DNA from: Shinisaurus crocodilurus
Taxonomy: Eukaryota; Chordata; Lepidosauria; Squamata; Shinisauridae
NCBI GenBank assembly: GCA_021292165.1
Contig: CM037878.1
Location: 236,249,546-236,313,545, forward strand
DNA: 64,000 nucleotides
Direction: 5' to 3'
Positions 53,463 to 64,000 of this stretch are shown piece after piece. Position 1 is the stretch's first letter, and each line of letters starts with the position of its first letter. A program made the translations under genes and the position numbers. A model generated the notes under the pieces. It was not told the DNA's origin. It did no database searches and was given only the letters and a program-made list of their open reading frames with translations.

Positions 53463-53596
53463 GTGTCCAATGTTAGTTCTGCTTAGAGTAGACCCATTGA
53501 AATGAACAGGACTTAAGTTAGTCATGACCACAGTCATGACTAACTTAAGTCCCATTCATTTCAATGGGCCTGTACTTAGTAGGACTAACACTGCAT
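53463..53596. repeat. Near-perfect palindrome, about 134 bp
   Basis: 'agacccattgaaatgaacag' and 'gacttaagttagtcatgac' are mirrored directly by 'gtcatgactaacttaagtcc' and 'cattcatttcaatgggcc'. Spacer only a few bases. Belongs to the same palindromic family as 27872-27963. Confidence 0.85.
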
Positions 53597-53789
53597 ACTA
53601 CCCCGAGTGCTTTAAGCAAAAATTATTACACTACCTATGTATATCAATTATTTCTGATGGGCCTGTTTTGCTATCAGCTGTGTGTTTGCAAGTAAATGAT
53701 GAAGTGATATTAAGTGAAGAATCTCTATTCAAATTGGTGGGGGGGGGGTTCTCTTAAGTTTCTTACAGTGCTACCATATACAGCTCTAC

Positions 53790-53910
53790 TCAAAAGTAAA
53801 GCCCATTCAGTGGGGCTGCTCCCAAGTAAGTGGGCATAGGAATTACCTGGGAGTAAGTCCCATTCATCTCAATGGAGCTTACTTTTGAGTAGACATGTAC
53901 AGGATTTCGC
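53790..53910. repeat. Palindromic MITE relic
   Basis: 'gggagtaagtcccattcatc' and 'tcaatggagcttacttttga' form the mirrored arms. Same family as 53463 and 27872. Confidence 0.6.
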
Positions 53911-55848
53911 TGTCAGGGACCAGCCATGTGAACTAGTGTCTGTTGCTACAGTGCACTGCATAGGTTTGAGCTGAAGGGTCCAGTGTACTGGCAATAATCC
54001 TGGGGGTTCATCAGGAGCAACCAGCAGCCCTTGCTCACTCCTAGTATGACACATAATCGCTATGCAGCTGTCCCTATGAGGCCACGGCAGAGGCGGGAAA
54101 TTATTGTTATAGCCTGTAACAAAGCACATCCTGGGGGTTTTTAGAACAGCCTCAGTATTGCTATCCCTGCTCCTGATTTCCATTCTACTAACAGGCATTA
54201 ATGGAATGGTTATAGTCCAGTTTCAAATCATAGGATGGCTGCTTCGGCTGCCTCGGCACAATCCATTTTGATATCTGAATTAATCTCTCCAATAAGTTCA
54301 CAATCAAAGAACGCTATTGTGGCTACTGATTCAGTATCACCAATGCTATCTATAGCTCGACACCAATGTTTGAGGTCACCACTCACCAGTGTGTGAGTAA
54401 TACAGAGTTATTAAATAATGTTTCCTTGATTTAGCACAACCATTGATTTTCTATAAGAATGCTCCCTTCACCCATCAATGTTCTGTCAAATTGGCATAAT
54501 TCCTGGTTTCTGCAAATAATTTCATGATCATGTTCAAGTAGCTTTAAAAACTGCTCTTACTAATAATACATCTTTTCAACAGATAGGCAAGCAAATCAAA
54601 AGTGTATGTCATGAATTTTGGCATTAGGAAAACACACACACGCACACAGAATAGACCAGGCCACTAACACTGCTACAGCTTTATTTTTTTCCTATTTAAG
54701 TTTAGAGGAAATAGAATGAAACGAAATAGAGCACAACTAGAAATCTAGAGACAAAAATTCAGCTTCTACTTTCAAATCAATATGTAAACTTAAGCCTCTC
54801 TTATAACTGCAGCTTCTAGGCATGTGTATGTTTCCTCCATACTCTTCCAGTGACTTCCCCTTTCATCAGGCTTCTTCTTCGTCTTCATACCTCCTACTCT
54901 TGTCCTCTTCCTATGGCCCATTCCTTATTCCACCCTTTCCTTCAAAGCTCCCATTTCCTTCTCTCATCCTACCATGTTCCTCAAGCCATTTAGCCCTTCT
55001 CTGCAGGACCAGCTATCCTCTAGCCCACGAACTAATACACACAATCAAGGCCACAGTAGAATGTCCATAAAACCATTTAAAGGAGAAGAGGAAGATCGGA
55101 GCAGCAGATCCTACTGAGTTGGTCATGTGAAAAGACTGCATACACACACACACACACACACACACCACATAGTACACATGGTGAAAAACCTTTTAAATAG
55201 GAAAGTCTCCAGTCAAGTAGATAAGTCTACACATGCAGAGTTAGCATGCATGTAGAGTCTGTTCATGTAAAACCTGAATGTGTGTAGGCCAGAGCTGGGA
55301 CCTGTCACTGTGATCCAAGGATCCCATGTGTGTTCACTATGCATGGGTGGCCACATGAGAGGGGCTATGCATGAAAGGCAAAGAGCAGGCACAGTGCAGG
55401 AAAGTGTCAGCATAAGAAAATAGCTTAATCAAGAGAGAAAAGTCCTACATTAAAGAAAAGGCAGAAACTCAAGCTCACATACCAAATTCCTTCTTATCTC
55501 CAAACAGGGCATTTTGCCTCACTTTAAGCAAAAGCCATCTACACATCTTCCTCAGCAAAATGTTTGGGAGGATATACAGCTCTAGCTATGTAGCTTCCTA
55601 TCTATGCTTGGAGATCAGCATGACATTCTCCAGAGACCAACCCTGAAGAATTTGAAAAGACTGTGTTATGGTCCTTTATACCACTATGATATTCTGCATG
55701 CAATCTTTTTGAAATATTTTAGAATGGAAAATGGGGGGGAGGGGACAACTACCACCTCTGCACAGCTACCTGAGGGACCAGAAAGCTACTGGATGATTAG
55801 AATATAGAAAGTTATGGTTCACATGCAAGGATAACAGGGCTCTAACTA
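53911..55848. other. Unique DNA
   Basis: No gene recognised. (AC)n runs lie at 54632-54648 and 55143-55164. Confidence 0.4.
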
Positions 55849-56050
55849 AAGATGGGTGGATCTGCCAAGCTCAGTTTCACTCAGGTTCTCATATTTCCAA
55901 TGCTAAATTCATTCAATCCTGATTCCACATCAGATTGCTCTTTTTTTTACTCCACATGAAAATTTGTATCCATTCTTATGTGCAATTTTTTAAAAAAATA
56001 TTTCCACATTTTTGTACACATTTTTTCCAAATGTATGCATTTTTGTGCAC

Positions 56051-56297
56051 ATGAGAGCCAGTGTGGCGTAGTGGTGAGAGTGTTGGACTGGGACTCGGGA
56101 GATCCGGGTTCTAGTCCCTGCTCGGCCATGAAACTCACTGGGTGACTTTGGACCAGTCACTGACTCTCAACCTAACCTACCTCACAGGGTTGTTGTGAGG
56201 ATAAAATGGAGAGGAGGAGTGGGATTCTGTAAGCCGCCTTGGGTTCCTTGCAGGAAAAAAGGCGGGGTATAAATATAATAAATAAATAAAATAAATG
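56051..56297 (+). mobile_element. CORE-SINE with L2-like tail, copy in a MITE
   Basis: Full-length: GAGAGCCAGTGTGGCG, B-box GGTTCTAGTCCC, CORE-like middle, and a tail ending in 'aataaataaaataaat'. Inserted in the 55849 MITE between 'tttttgtgcac' blocks. Confidence 0.9.
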
Positions 56298-56299
56298 TG

Positions 56300-56345
56300 T
56301 GCCAGAGAGCTTTGGCTATTGGGTGGTATACAAATGTAATAAATG
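56300..56345 (+). mobile_element. L2-like 3' tail fragment
   Basis: 'gagagctttggctattgggt' and 'ggtatacaaatgtaataaat': only the end of an L2-type element. A microsatellite grows directly from it. Confidence 0.6.
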
Positions 56346-56349
56346 ATTA

Positions 56350-56363
56350 AAAGATAGATAGAT

Positions 56364-56439
<76 letters not shown>

Positions 56440-56445
56440 GATAAA
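56350..56445. repeat. (GATA)n followed by (GA)n microsatellites
   Basis: About ten GATA units with interruptions, then about 16 GA units. The frames through it are low complexity. Confidence 0.95.
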
Positions 56446-56700
56446 TGTACACATTCTTCCCCATTGAATAAAGTATTTTTATGTACATTTGTACAAATGT
56501 ACACATATTTGTGCACATTTTTTTGAAATGCTCACATTTTTTTTCTTGTGAACTGCATTGCAACTTCAGAAATGTACACATTTCAGTGGAAAACTGCATT
56601 CTGGTTCATGTTTAGGTTTGGCAAGTTCTCATATTCATTTGAACCAAATGAATTGGTCATCCATCCCTAGTTCTGACAGCACGGGAAGCACCACATAGGT

Positions 56701-57621
56701 CAGTGATGGCAAACCTTTTTGAGCCCAAGTGCCCAAACTGCAACACAAAACCAACTTATTTATTTCAAAGTGCCAACACTGCAATTAAACCTGAATACCG
56801 AGGTTTTAGTTTTAGAAAAACAACTCATACAGTTGTCCGAACTAATTAACATCTTTTGTCTTTAAAGAAAAACACAATAACAGAGCTTTCAATTATACAA
56901 ACAGTTTTTTGTAGGAAAAAAAATCAACTCAAAAAATTATTATAGTACTACATTGTACACATAGCTTGAAGGGAATTTATACAAACTTTTAAAATAATTA
57001 GGCACATGTATTTTTGGATAAGGGATTCTCAACTTGTAATATGATTATATGCCAGACCGAAATTGTATGGGGCAAGCTTTACTCCGGGTCCTTTCCCTGC
57101 TTCTACAGGTGTCGGATTAGTAAAAGTAAAAGTCAGCCTGTACTAGGATGAGCAAGATAAACAAGAAAACTAAATGTGCTTAACACATTTTAAACACTTT
57201 ATGTCTTGGACTGCAAACACTGCATTAGGTAAAAGTTTGCATTGGGCATGCTTTTGCACAATTAATGTGATTTTTGCTATTGCATGCATGCTGATAATTT
57301 GTCAAACCTTGGCTCATACTCTGTTAGTTTGAGAGCAACACATGCAGCACTCAGGTCAACTGTTAGGGCTTTACATCCAAGCCATGCTCTGTGCATCATT
57401 CTTCAAAATCTTTTAAATGTGATAACAATGTAGAAAAGAATTCTGTAACAGGAATTCTAGAATAAAATCATTCTGTTCCACACTGTGAGAAAGAACAAGA
57501 TCATTAGTGTTTTGCAGAAGGGGACGGTCTTTTCGCGATCTGGTGACCAATGGCTCGAGTGCCCACAGAGAGGTCTCTGCGTGCCAGCTGTTGCACCCGT
57601 GCCATAGGTTCACCATCACTG
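56701..57621. mobile_element. Non-autonomous hAT element (family C)
   Basis: Starts CAGTGATGGCAAACCTTTT and ends GGTTCACCATCACTG, with perfect 8-bp duplication ACATAGGT (56693-56700, 57622-57629). Internally AT-rich, with 'tgcccaaactgcaacac' near the left end and 'gtgcccacagagag' near the right. Frames are broken and no transposase motif was seen, so it must depend on a partner. Confidence 0.93.
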
Positions 57622-57629
57622 ACATAGGT

Positions 57630-58290
57630 TCATCACAATCTGAGCAATATCTATCCAATAGTGTAGGGGATTTGTTTTAACTTTAAACTTTGAGATGGTC
57701 TAGCATACTCAAATAAAGTATAGTTAGACATCTACTTTAAATAATTTCATTTGGTTATTCACTTTCAATTAAACAATCGTAACTACACTTCAGATGCTTT
57801 GTAGATAGTTTATTATAAGAGTGCCCCCACCTTTTAAAGGAATCATTTCTTCAGCATGCATGACATCTCTTCAAGTGAGGATGTCCACCATGTGGGGTAG
57901 TTCATAAAGAATTGTGAAACATAAATCATGAAATGCAATGTTCTCAGCATATCTTTTCTCTGACAGTTTGTTCCTGCATGCTAATTGGCAGGTTCCCATG
58001 GGCCATATATTTTTTTCCCTCTGAATACTGAAAAGGTTTAGTGCTACAAGGAAAAAATGCAAATCATATTAAATTACAGACAACATACAACACGATGTCA
58101 CACATCACAGAATAATGATCACAACTGCTAAAGGGAACCTAGCACAAAATAAAGAATTTAAAGAAAGTTGCGCCAAATTGAAATTAAATTTCTGTCTGCT
58201 TGAAACTTATTAAAAAGGGTTCATTAATATGCAGGTTCTTCCATAGTAATTTCATTGTCAATTATTTTTTTTAAAAAAAACTTTTGAAAA
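57630..58290. other. Unique AT-rich DNA
   Basis: No gene recognised. Confidence 0.4.
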
Positions 58291-58294
58291 ACTT

Positions 58295-58450
58295 CCTGGT
58301 TCAACTATTCCACAGGGCTCTATCTTGTCCTCCCTGCTGTTCAATATGTATGTAAGGCTGCTGGGCAGAAGCATGAGAAGATTTAAAATAAGGCACAACT
58401 TGTATGCTGATGACAGCCTCTTCAATCTCTCTTTTTTATCTGGAATGCTC
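58295..58450 (+). pseudogene. L2-type reverse-transcriptase fragment
   Basis: The plus strand reads TIPQGSILSSLLFNMYVRLL, then RHNLYADDSLFNLS: the RT block with PQGS and the catalytic YADD. Only about 50 codons survive. It could be the same lineage as the L2-like 3' ends in the window. Confidence 0.8.
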
Positions 58451-58461
58451 TGATATATTAG

Positions 58462-58790
58462 CCTAGTTCAGATTTAACAACAAACCATGGTTTGTTGTTA
58501 TATGTATGGGTCCTTTGTTTTCCCGTTCCCTTCATGTGTGAAAGGAGATTTAAAGATTCTATTATTGGCCAGGAAACATGGCTTCTTGCTGCGTCTATAC
58601 TTTGCAATGGTGGTTTGCTCAAATTGCAGTTTGTCAACAAACCAGGATATCAAATCAGGTTCTGATCCTTGTTTGATATTCTGGCTTTTTCTTTTTTTTC
58701 TTTTTTTTAGCAAACTGTGGTTTAAACACACCACCACTTACTGACATACGATGCAGCAACAAACAACAGTTTGTTCCTAACCAAACAAAA
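58462..58790. repeat. Fold-back repeat with 'aaccatggtttg' motifs
   Basis: 'ctagttcagatttaacaaca' and 'aaaccatggtttgttgtta' near the left. 'caaactgtggtttaaacaca' and 'aacaaacaacagtttgttcc' near the right. Loose inverted ends. Similar motifs at 62640-63050. Confidence 0.45.
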
Positions 58791-59154
58791 GGTTTAAATT
58801 TTTAAATCGTACATTACTTTCAGGCTTATGCATGATGGGAAATGTAAAACCTTAGACTTATGTTGACTCATGCATGGATATGAATCAGAACATTCTGTCT
58901 GGCCATTGGATGTAACAAGTTAATAGACAGAGAGTAAAAATAGGCAAGATTTAGGAAAAGATTCTCAGCAGGTCATGTGGTCTGGAGGGAGAAATACCAT
59001 ATTTTACTGTTGCAATGGAAGGTTCTCTAATCATGGGGCTTACAGTTGACCTATTACTGGAGTTGAACCTTAAGGGTTGGATAGTAGTCAGTTCCATATA
59101 ATGAGAGGACTTCAGTTTTTTTCATTCTAGTTTGGGTCTACAATCCAGAGACAA

Positions 59155-59197
59155 CATTTGTAAACTGCAGAGAGCTTTGGCTATTGGGAGGTATAGA

Positions 59198-59233
<36 letters not shown>

Positions 59234-59257
59234 AATAATAATAATAACAATAATAAT
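59155..59257 (+). repeat. L2-like tail plus (GAT)n(AAT)n
   Basis: 'gagagctttggctattggga' and 'ggtatagag' are the L2-type end, directly followed by about ten GAT and then AAT/AAC units. Confidence 0.75.
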
Positions 59258-59462
59258 AATATGAATTAACTAGGAAGTTGTTTTTAACTGGAGAACTGTT
59301 GTATTGATCTTAATATAATTAAAATTATTTTTGAATTGTGATAGTTATTCTTTTTATTGGTTGTGTTGGTGTGGGTTTTTTGTTGTTTTTAAAAACCTGG
59401 TGAAGTCACTAAGAAAAATTTGAATACAGAGTGGGAGAGAAGTTTAAAATAAATAAATAAAA

Positions 59463-59910
59463 ATTAGGAAGCAATCCTATGAGTTGTGCCCTCATGAGAC
59501 ATGCATTCAATGCCCTGCCAAGCTGCTGCCAGCAGGGCAGGAGGAACAATGGAGGCGATTTTTGCCTCCCTGTCCTCCGTGTTTTCTTTTTTCTCTAGAT
59601 TGACCTCTAGACTGCGGTGCACTGGGACTGGGGCTGGAGAGGCCATAGGATTCTTCATATCCTGGCCTCTCCCCTCCTCTCCCCTCTCTTACCCAGTAAT
59701 ATGATGGACAAAACTGACCTCATTTTCATTTCACAGAATGAAGTTAAACTAGCCATCAGTTGTTTTTTGTGTAGGGGGAAAAAACCCTGGGCTCTACTAC
59801 TTCACTGAAATTACCTGCCCCTACCCTCCCCACCTACCAGCACGCCCCCTTTCTGATCTCCCTTTATCTTGTGCTGTCCCAGGACCATAGGATTGCTCTT
59901 TCAGAGGACA
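59463..59910. repeat. Unidentified repeat, second copy of the 25650 family
   Basis: 'gcaatcctatgagttgtgcc', 'ggggctggagaggccatagg' and the closing 'aggaccataggattgctctt' match the ends of 25650-26445. The middle differs and contains the 121-bp segment at 59691-59812. Confidence 0.55.
59691..59812 (+). repeat. 121-bp duplicated segment, copy 1
   Basis: Nearly identical by eye to 60962-61082, including 'gatggacaaaactgacctca' and 'tgggctctactacttcactg'. Same orientation, 1.27 kb apart. Confidence 0.9.
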
Positions 59911-59924
59911 AGCTGCTATTTATT

Positions 59925-60290
59925 TATTTGTTGTATTTATGAATTGCCCATCTGGCCAGCAAACCGGCCACTCTGGACAATGTACAACATGATAAAATAT
60001 AAAATACAGTTAAAACAGTATAAAATTTTAAAATCTTAACCCACACCATATTCCCGCCTGAATAGCCATGTTTTTAGTGAGCGGTGGAAGCTCAGCAGAG
60101 AGGGGGCATGGCAGAGGTCACTAGGGAGAGAGTTCCACAGTATGGGGGCCGCCACAGAAAAGGCCCTCTTCCTCGTCCCCACCAGTCTAGCTGCTCTGGC
60201 TGAAGGAACAAGGAGAAGGCCATCTGTGGCAGATCTTGTTGAGCAGCCTACTTGGTGTTGCTGGAGACGCTCCTTGAGATAAACATGCAT
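59925..60290 (-). pseudogene. L2-like LINE C-terminal frame and 3' end
   Basis: The frame 60036-60290 (84 codons) reads CSTRSATDGLLLVPSARAAR, then KRAFSVAAPILWNSLPSDL and SFHRSLKTWLF: the classic L2 ORF2 C terminus. The 3' UTR runs to (AAAT)-like sequence at 59925. The rest of ORF2 is missing. Confidence 0.82.
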
Positions 60291-60657
60291 CGACTTCTAA
60301 GCACTTTAATAGTGTTGAAGATTAGAATGAAATGAGACTTGCACTTAAATTTAAACCCCTACATAACAGGAACAGTGTATTGGTCTGACAGAAATGAATC
60401 ACTGATGAATAAGGGCAATATTGCAAGCCATTACCTTCACATAAATGTAAGCCTTCTTTCATCCTATTGTTGGGGTTGCATAATCATTTTGTGCTCCACT
60501 GCCCTAGCACAGTGAGCAGTAGGAGTGTTAAGTGCTTGCATTGATTTGCACTGCTGTTTTGCCACAAGAGTGTTCTTGCCCAGAGCAGTGGCACAGAATT
60601 ACAAGAAATGACCTGGTTCTGGAGCAGCATTTTTGGTACCCATATTCATAGCAGCTC

Positions 60658-60833
60658 ATAGGACCATGAAGCTACCTTATATTGACTTAGATCACTGGCC
60701 CATCTAGAAAGCTAGCACAGTCTCAGGCAAAGGGGCAAGTCTTACTACTTGTCGAGAGCCATGGAGATACCAAAGGGGGAACCTAAGTTCTTATGCATGC
60801 AAAGCATGTGGCCTACCATTGAGCTGCAGCTCC
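60658..60833 (-). mobile_element. tRNA-derived SINE (second family), worn full copy
   Basis: The minus-strand head is 'gcagctcaatggtaggccac' with 'tgcatgcataagaactt', and the 3' part is 'tcaatataaggtagcttcat'. Several deletions. Confidence 0.7.
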
Positions 60834-60961
60834 CTCACTGCTGGACATGGAGAGCATCCTCTGCTAGAATAAAGTCTGATTTCACTCCAAAGTTAATTGA
60901 AAACTCTGGACACATCTTTATTGAGCAATGATGAGCTGATGAGCCCATTTCTAAATAGCTC

Positions 60962-61082
60962 ACCCAGCATATGATGGACAAAACTGACCTCATTTTCATT
61001 TCACAGAATGAAGTTAAACTAGCCATCAGTTGTTTTTTGTGTATGGGGGAAAAGCCCTGGGCTCTACTACTTCACTGAAATT
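60962..61082 (+). repeat. 121-bp duplicated segment, copy 2
   Basis: Partner of 59691-59812. Begins 'acccagcatatgatggac' and ends '...ttcactgaaatt'. Flanks unrelated. Confidence 0.9.
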
Positions 61083-61539
61083 TTTACCAACTTCTACAAA
61101 ATCAAGAACTGAAAGTGTCCACTCTAAACATTAAATATAGCGAAGACATTAAATAGTCTCCATAATTGGCTAACTATAACTGAGTTAAGCTTGACCTAAA
61201 ATGTGATGTCCTTTAGGGTTCCCCTCCGACATCATTCTTATGGATAGATCATTAGCCCTTAGTAAGGAATTTAATAATGAATGGAAGCTAATGATAAGGA
61301 TTAAGTATTTTGCCTATTCATATTGAAAAAAATTACTTAACAACTGAATACAGTAATTGTTTGGTTTATTTCCAAATTATTTCATTCGTTCACTTATTCA
61401 AATGACATATTTGTAGACTACTGAATTTTTGTTACTGTCAAATTAGACAATTTGGGAATAGCAGAGTTCATTAATGAAATGTATGCTTTGCATGTACCCT
61501 CTCAACATCTGTTCAGCAGCTAAGGCCTTATTTAAGGTG
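61083..61539. other. Unique AT-rich DNA
   Basis: Nothing recognised. Confidence 0.4.
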
Positions 61540-61920
61540 AAAGTTTGCTATCTATCAAGAGCAGAGCCCTTTTGGTTTTGGTACCAGTTTCATGAAATTT
61601 TCTCCCTAAAGAGGCCCACCAGGCCTCTACACTCTGTCCCTTTAGGTGTCAGTTTAAGAGCTGTCTCTTCAGGGAGGACTTTACGTTTACCAGATTAGAG
61701 GGCGAGTTGTTTGTTTCTTCTGCTAGCTTGTTTTTAATTTCTCTTACCTTGTTCCTTTGGTGTGTGTGTGTGTTTTGTTTTGATTTTAGTGTGGCAGTTG
61801 TGCAATCAATGCATGTTTTTAATGTTTAATTAATTGTCTTGTATTTTTATTGTTTGATTTCTTTGCTGGGAGCGGCATTGTGCCATTTTTGGACAATAGC
61901 AGGATATACTTTATTTAGAA
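61540..61920 (+). mobile_element. L2-like LINE 3' end, worn
   Basis: 'WFWYQFHEIFSLKRPTR'-like and 'VSLRAVSSGRTLRLPD' pieces suggest the L2 C-terminal block, followed by an AT-rich UTR with 'gcttgtttttaatttctctt' and 'tgctgggagcggcattgtg'. Confidence 0.5.
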
Positions 61921-62639
61921 TGATAAGAATGAATTAGGATATTTTTGTCCACTAAGTATTATTGCTGGTTTTCTGCTGCAAACATTAGATTGAAGTAGGA
62001 TTTGTTTCTCTTGTGTTTTTGATAATGTTCTATCAAAAATTATTTTCATTTAAAATAGAACATTGCTCATAACAACTACCGTATTTCTCAGCTGATCCAT
62101 TAAGGGAATACTCATAAGCCAATGCTGAAATAGCAAGGGTCGGTATACATTAATGGGTATCAGCCCCATGCAATTATTATTAGTTTTTACACTGCCACCT
62201 AACAAGAAGTGCATTGAGCTTAGATGCTATTTTATAAGTTAATAACACAAGAAATAACAAGGTTGTGTTATGGCGTCTCTAAGGGAGCACATTAAATGTG
62301 ACCAAACTACTAATTCTGCTATAACCTTCCAAAGTGCCTTAAGGGCCATTTATTAAAAATAAAAAAGCTGCTGCTGCTGCTGTGTAAATCCCTAAATATC
62401 TGAGGTCTTGAGGGCAGCAGTTTGAAGGGGAAATATTTAGACGTGTCAGAAACAAATTTTGCTTAGTCTGTAGCTTTGGGGTTTTCTGCTAGAACAATAG
62501 TGCTCATCTAAAATGATTTCATTGACTGCAACAGTACTGACTTCAACAAGATTTAAACAGCCTAAACATGTGCAGAATTGCAGCCATTGTCAGTCACCGT
62601 AATGGTGCATATCAGAGGACGTGAAACTCAATAGGTAAA
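61921..62639. other. Unique AT-rich DNA
   Basis: No gene recognised. A short (GCT)n run is at about 62369-62383. Confidence 0.4.
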
Positions 62640-63050
62640 CTATGGTTTAGAGATACAGAATGTGCCATGGACTCACCCACTTCCTCCTCCCTTCCTGTTA
62701 CACACAAATTTTCATGATAACCATCAGTTCCTGGGAAGACTTCTTAATTGCACAAACCATGGTTACAGCTAACTAGGTATTACCTTCAAACCATGATTTA
62801 AATAAATAAATAAATAAATCATGATTTAAACCGTGGTTTGCATTGAGTTTGTAAACCATAGTTGGAGGCAATCCTGGCTCAGCGCTAGCTATAATCTACC
62901 CAGTTCTGACATCACAAATAATAACTATGATTATCACAAACCATGAAAGGGAAGGGGGAATCCACATACAAGAGGGGCAATGGGAAGGAGAGGAAGGAGT
63001 GTCCAAATCTAGACTATGCTCTCAATTTCCAAACCATGGTTTGGAGATTG
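62640..63050. repeat. Cluster of 'aaccatggttt' palindromes
   Basis: At least six 'aaaccat(g/a)gttt'-like units in both orientations: about 62638, 62756, 62789, 62825, 62853 and 63030. 'aaaccatgatttaaataaat' and 'aaatcatgatttaaaccgtg' at 62788-62840 form a direct mirror around (AAAT)n. It may be nested fold-back MITEs. Confidence 0.5.
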
Positions 63051-63790
63051 GGCGTTGCAGTTTCTGAGCTGAGAAAATGTCAAAATGTATCGCTGATTAA
63101 CACATTGAAGCCTGCTCTAAGCAAGCTTTCCCTGCCCAGGTAAGGAGTGGGGACAAACCCTTCCCTAGCCTAGCAGAGAGAGAAGAGCACTTTTGCAAGC
63201 ATGGATCCTGCTGGATCTCCACTTTCAAAAGCCTTCCTGGCCCAGATAATGAGGGAGCCACCTCCTCCCTACAAAGGCAGGGAAAGAAGACTGCTTTGAA
63301 AGTATAGATCCCACTAGTTCTGCACTTCCAAAAACCTCCCCCACACATACTGCTCAGCTGATCGGCAGTATGTGTGAGTGAATAGGGGGAGATGAATGCG
63401 TATGAGTGGGAGGAAGAGGAGGACCCTGGCCCAACCTACTGAAGGCTCTACTTACGTAGCCCCTGACAGATTGCCCCAAAGGGAATGTGGTCCTCAGGGG
63501 TACAGTGGTTGCCCACAGCAGTGTGCATCAAACTAGGGCCTCTGCTGTACATGTGAGAGTTCTGATCACCACACAGATCTGTGTTCAAGCAGCAGCTGTC
63601 TTGTTTATTGCAATATCACTCCACACCTACACAAACTGTACATACCAAACATTTCCTTATATTGAACTGAATGGGGGCACTCCCTGCTGGTACAGAACTC
63701 TGTGTAGACATTGGACAGCTGTGGTGCTTTGGCCCACATAAACCTAGACTGTGGAAACTCATATCACTCTAACAACATTTTGTTTATTCT
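63051..63790. other. Unique DNA
   Basis: Nothing recognised. Short open frames have no motif. Confidence 0.4.
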
Positions 63791-63794
63791 TAAT

Positions 63795-63821
63795 TTTGTT
63801 TGTTTGTTTGTTTGTTTGTTT
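63795..63821. repeat. (TTTG)n microsatellite
   Basis: Six to seven TTTG units. Confidence 0.9.
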
Positions 63822-64000
63822 CCTGTCATTAACCTACATGAAAAATGCAAGAGGACAAGTCCCTGCCCTGAAGAGCTTACAACCTAAAGTCCAACATAGG
63901 GAAAAGAGGAAGAGAAAGGAAGTGGAGGTAGGAATAGACACCGCCACCTTTGGCTCTGCTGAAGCCTTGAGAACTGCACCAGCATTAGAGAGTGGAGCCC

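Larger units (their letters stand above)
55849..56669. mobile_element. hAT-like MITE with nested SINE
   Basis: The left end 'taaagatgggtggatctgcc' and right end 'ggtcatccatcccta' are worn inverted repeats. Flanks GCTCTAAC and GTTCTGAC may be a diverged 8-bp duplication (6 of 8). The interior has many 'tgtacacatt' units. A CORE-SINE (56051-56297) and microsatellites interrupt it. Confidence 0.6.

Noticed and set aside
56177..56599. 140-codon minus-strand frame
   Set aside because: Runs through a SINE and GATA/GA repeats; serine/leucine/tyrosine/isoleucine runs are low complexity.

Overview
The window looks like intergenic or intronic DNA from a non-mammalian amniote, most likely a squamate reptile (lizard or snake). 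The grounds are its mix of mobile elements: a CR1 LINE with a nearly intact ORF2, L2-like LINE ends, tRNA-headed CORE-type SINEs with L2-like tails, a second tRNA-derived SINE family, 5S-rRNA-headed SINEs, and several hAT and TA-flanked DNA-element families. No host protein-coding gene, functional tRNA or rRNA gene, CRISPR array or operon was recognised. All comparisons were made by eye, and the species call is inference.

Layout. 0-10 kb: a long snap-back repeat, small hairpins, two copies of a 166-bp hAT MITE, an L2 3' end, two 5S-derived SINEs, a CORE-SINE, and an 872-bp GC-rich element with terminal inverted repeats. 10-20 kb: a CR1-type 3' end, SINEs, a hAT element inserted in a SINE, and the CR1 element (ORF2 of 956 codons on the minus strand, plus the tail of its ORF1). 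20-30 kb: an L2 tail, a Tigger-like MITE, a 5'-truncated LINE with an open 320-codon reading frame, a 147-bp duplicated segment, and paired fold-back repeats. 30-40 kb: an L2 5' region with tandem promoter-like units, a GC-rich fold-back family, a broken SGNH-hydrolase frame from a retroelement, the third 5S SINE, and a hAT element that keeps the last exon of its transposase. 40-50 kb: mostly unique AT-rich DNA, then a CR1 copy dismembered by nested fold-back elements. 50-64 kb: SINEs, an L1/Tx1-like LINE fragment, more hAT MITEs, L2 fragments and a 121-bp duplicated segment.

How the parts relate. The 5S-headed SINE has the same 3' end (about 65 bp) as the CR1 at 15.4-18.6 kb, so a probable LINE/SINE mobilisation pair lies in one window. 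Several insertions can be ordered because the target duplications are readable: hAT into SINE (14.5 kb), hAT MITE into a CR1 tail (40.2 kb), fold-back elements into CR1 (48-49.6 kb), and SINE into a MITE (56 kb). Two separate retroelement ORFs carry remnants of SGNH/GDSL-type hydrolase domains (18.4-18.6 kb and 34.8-35.7 kb).
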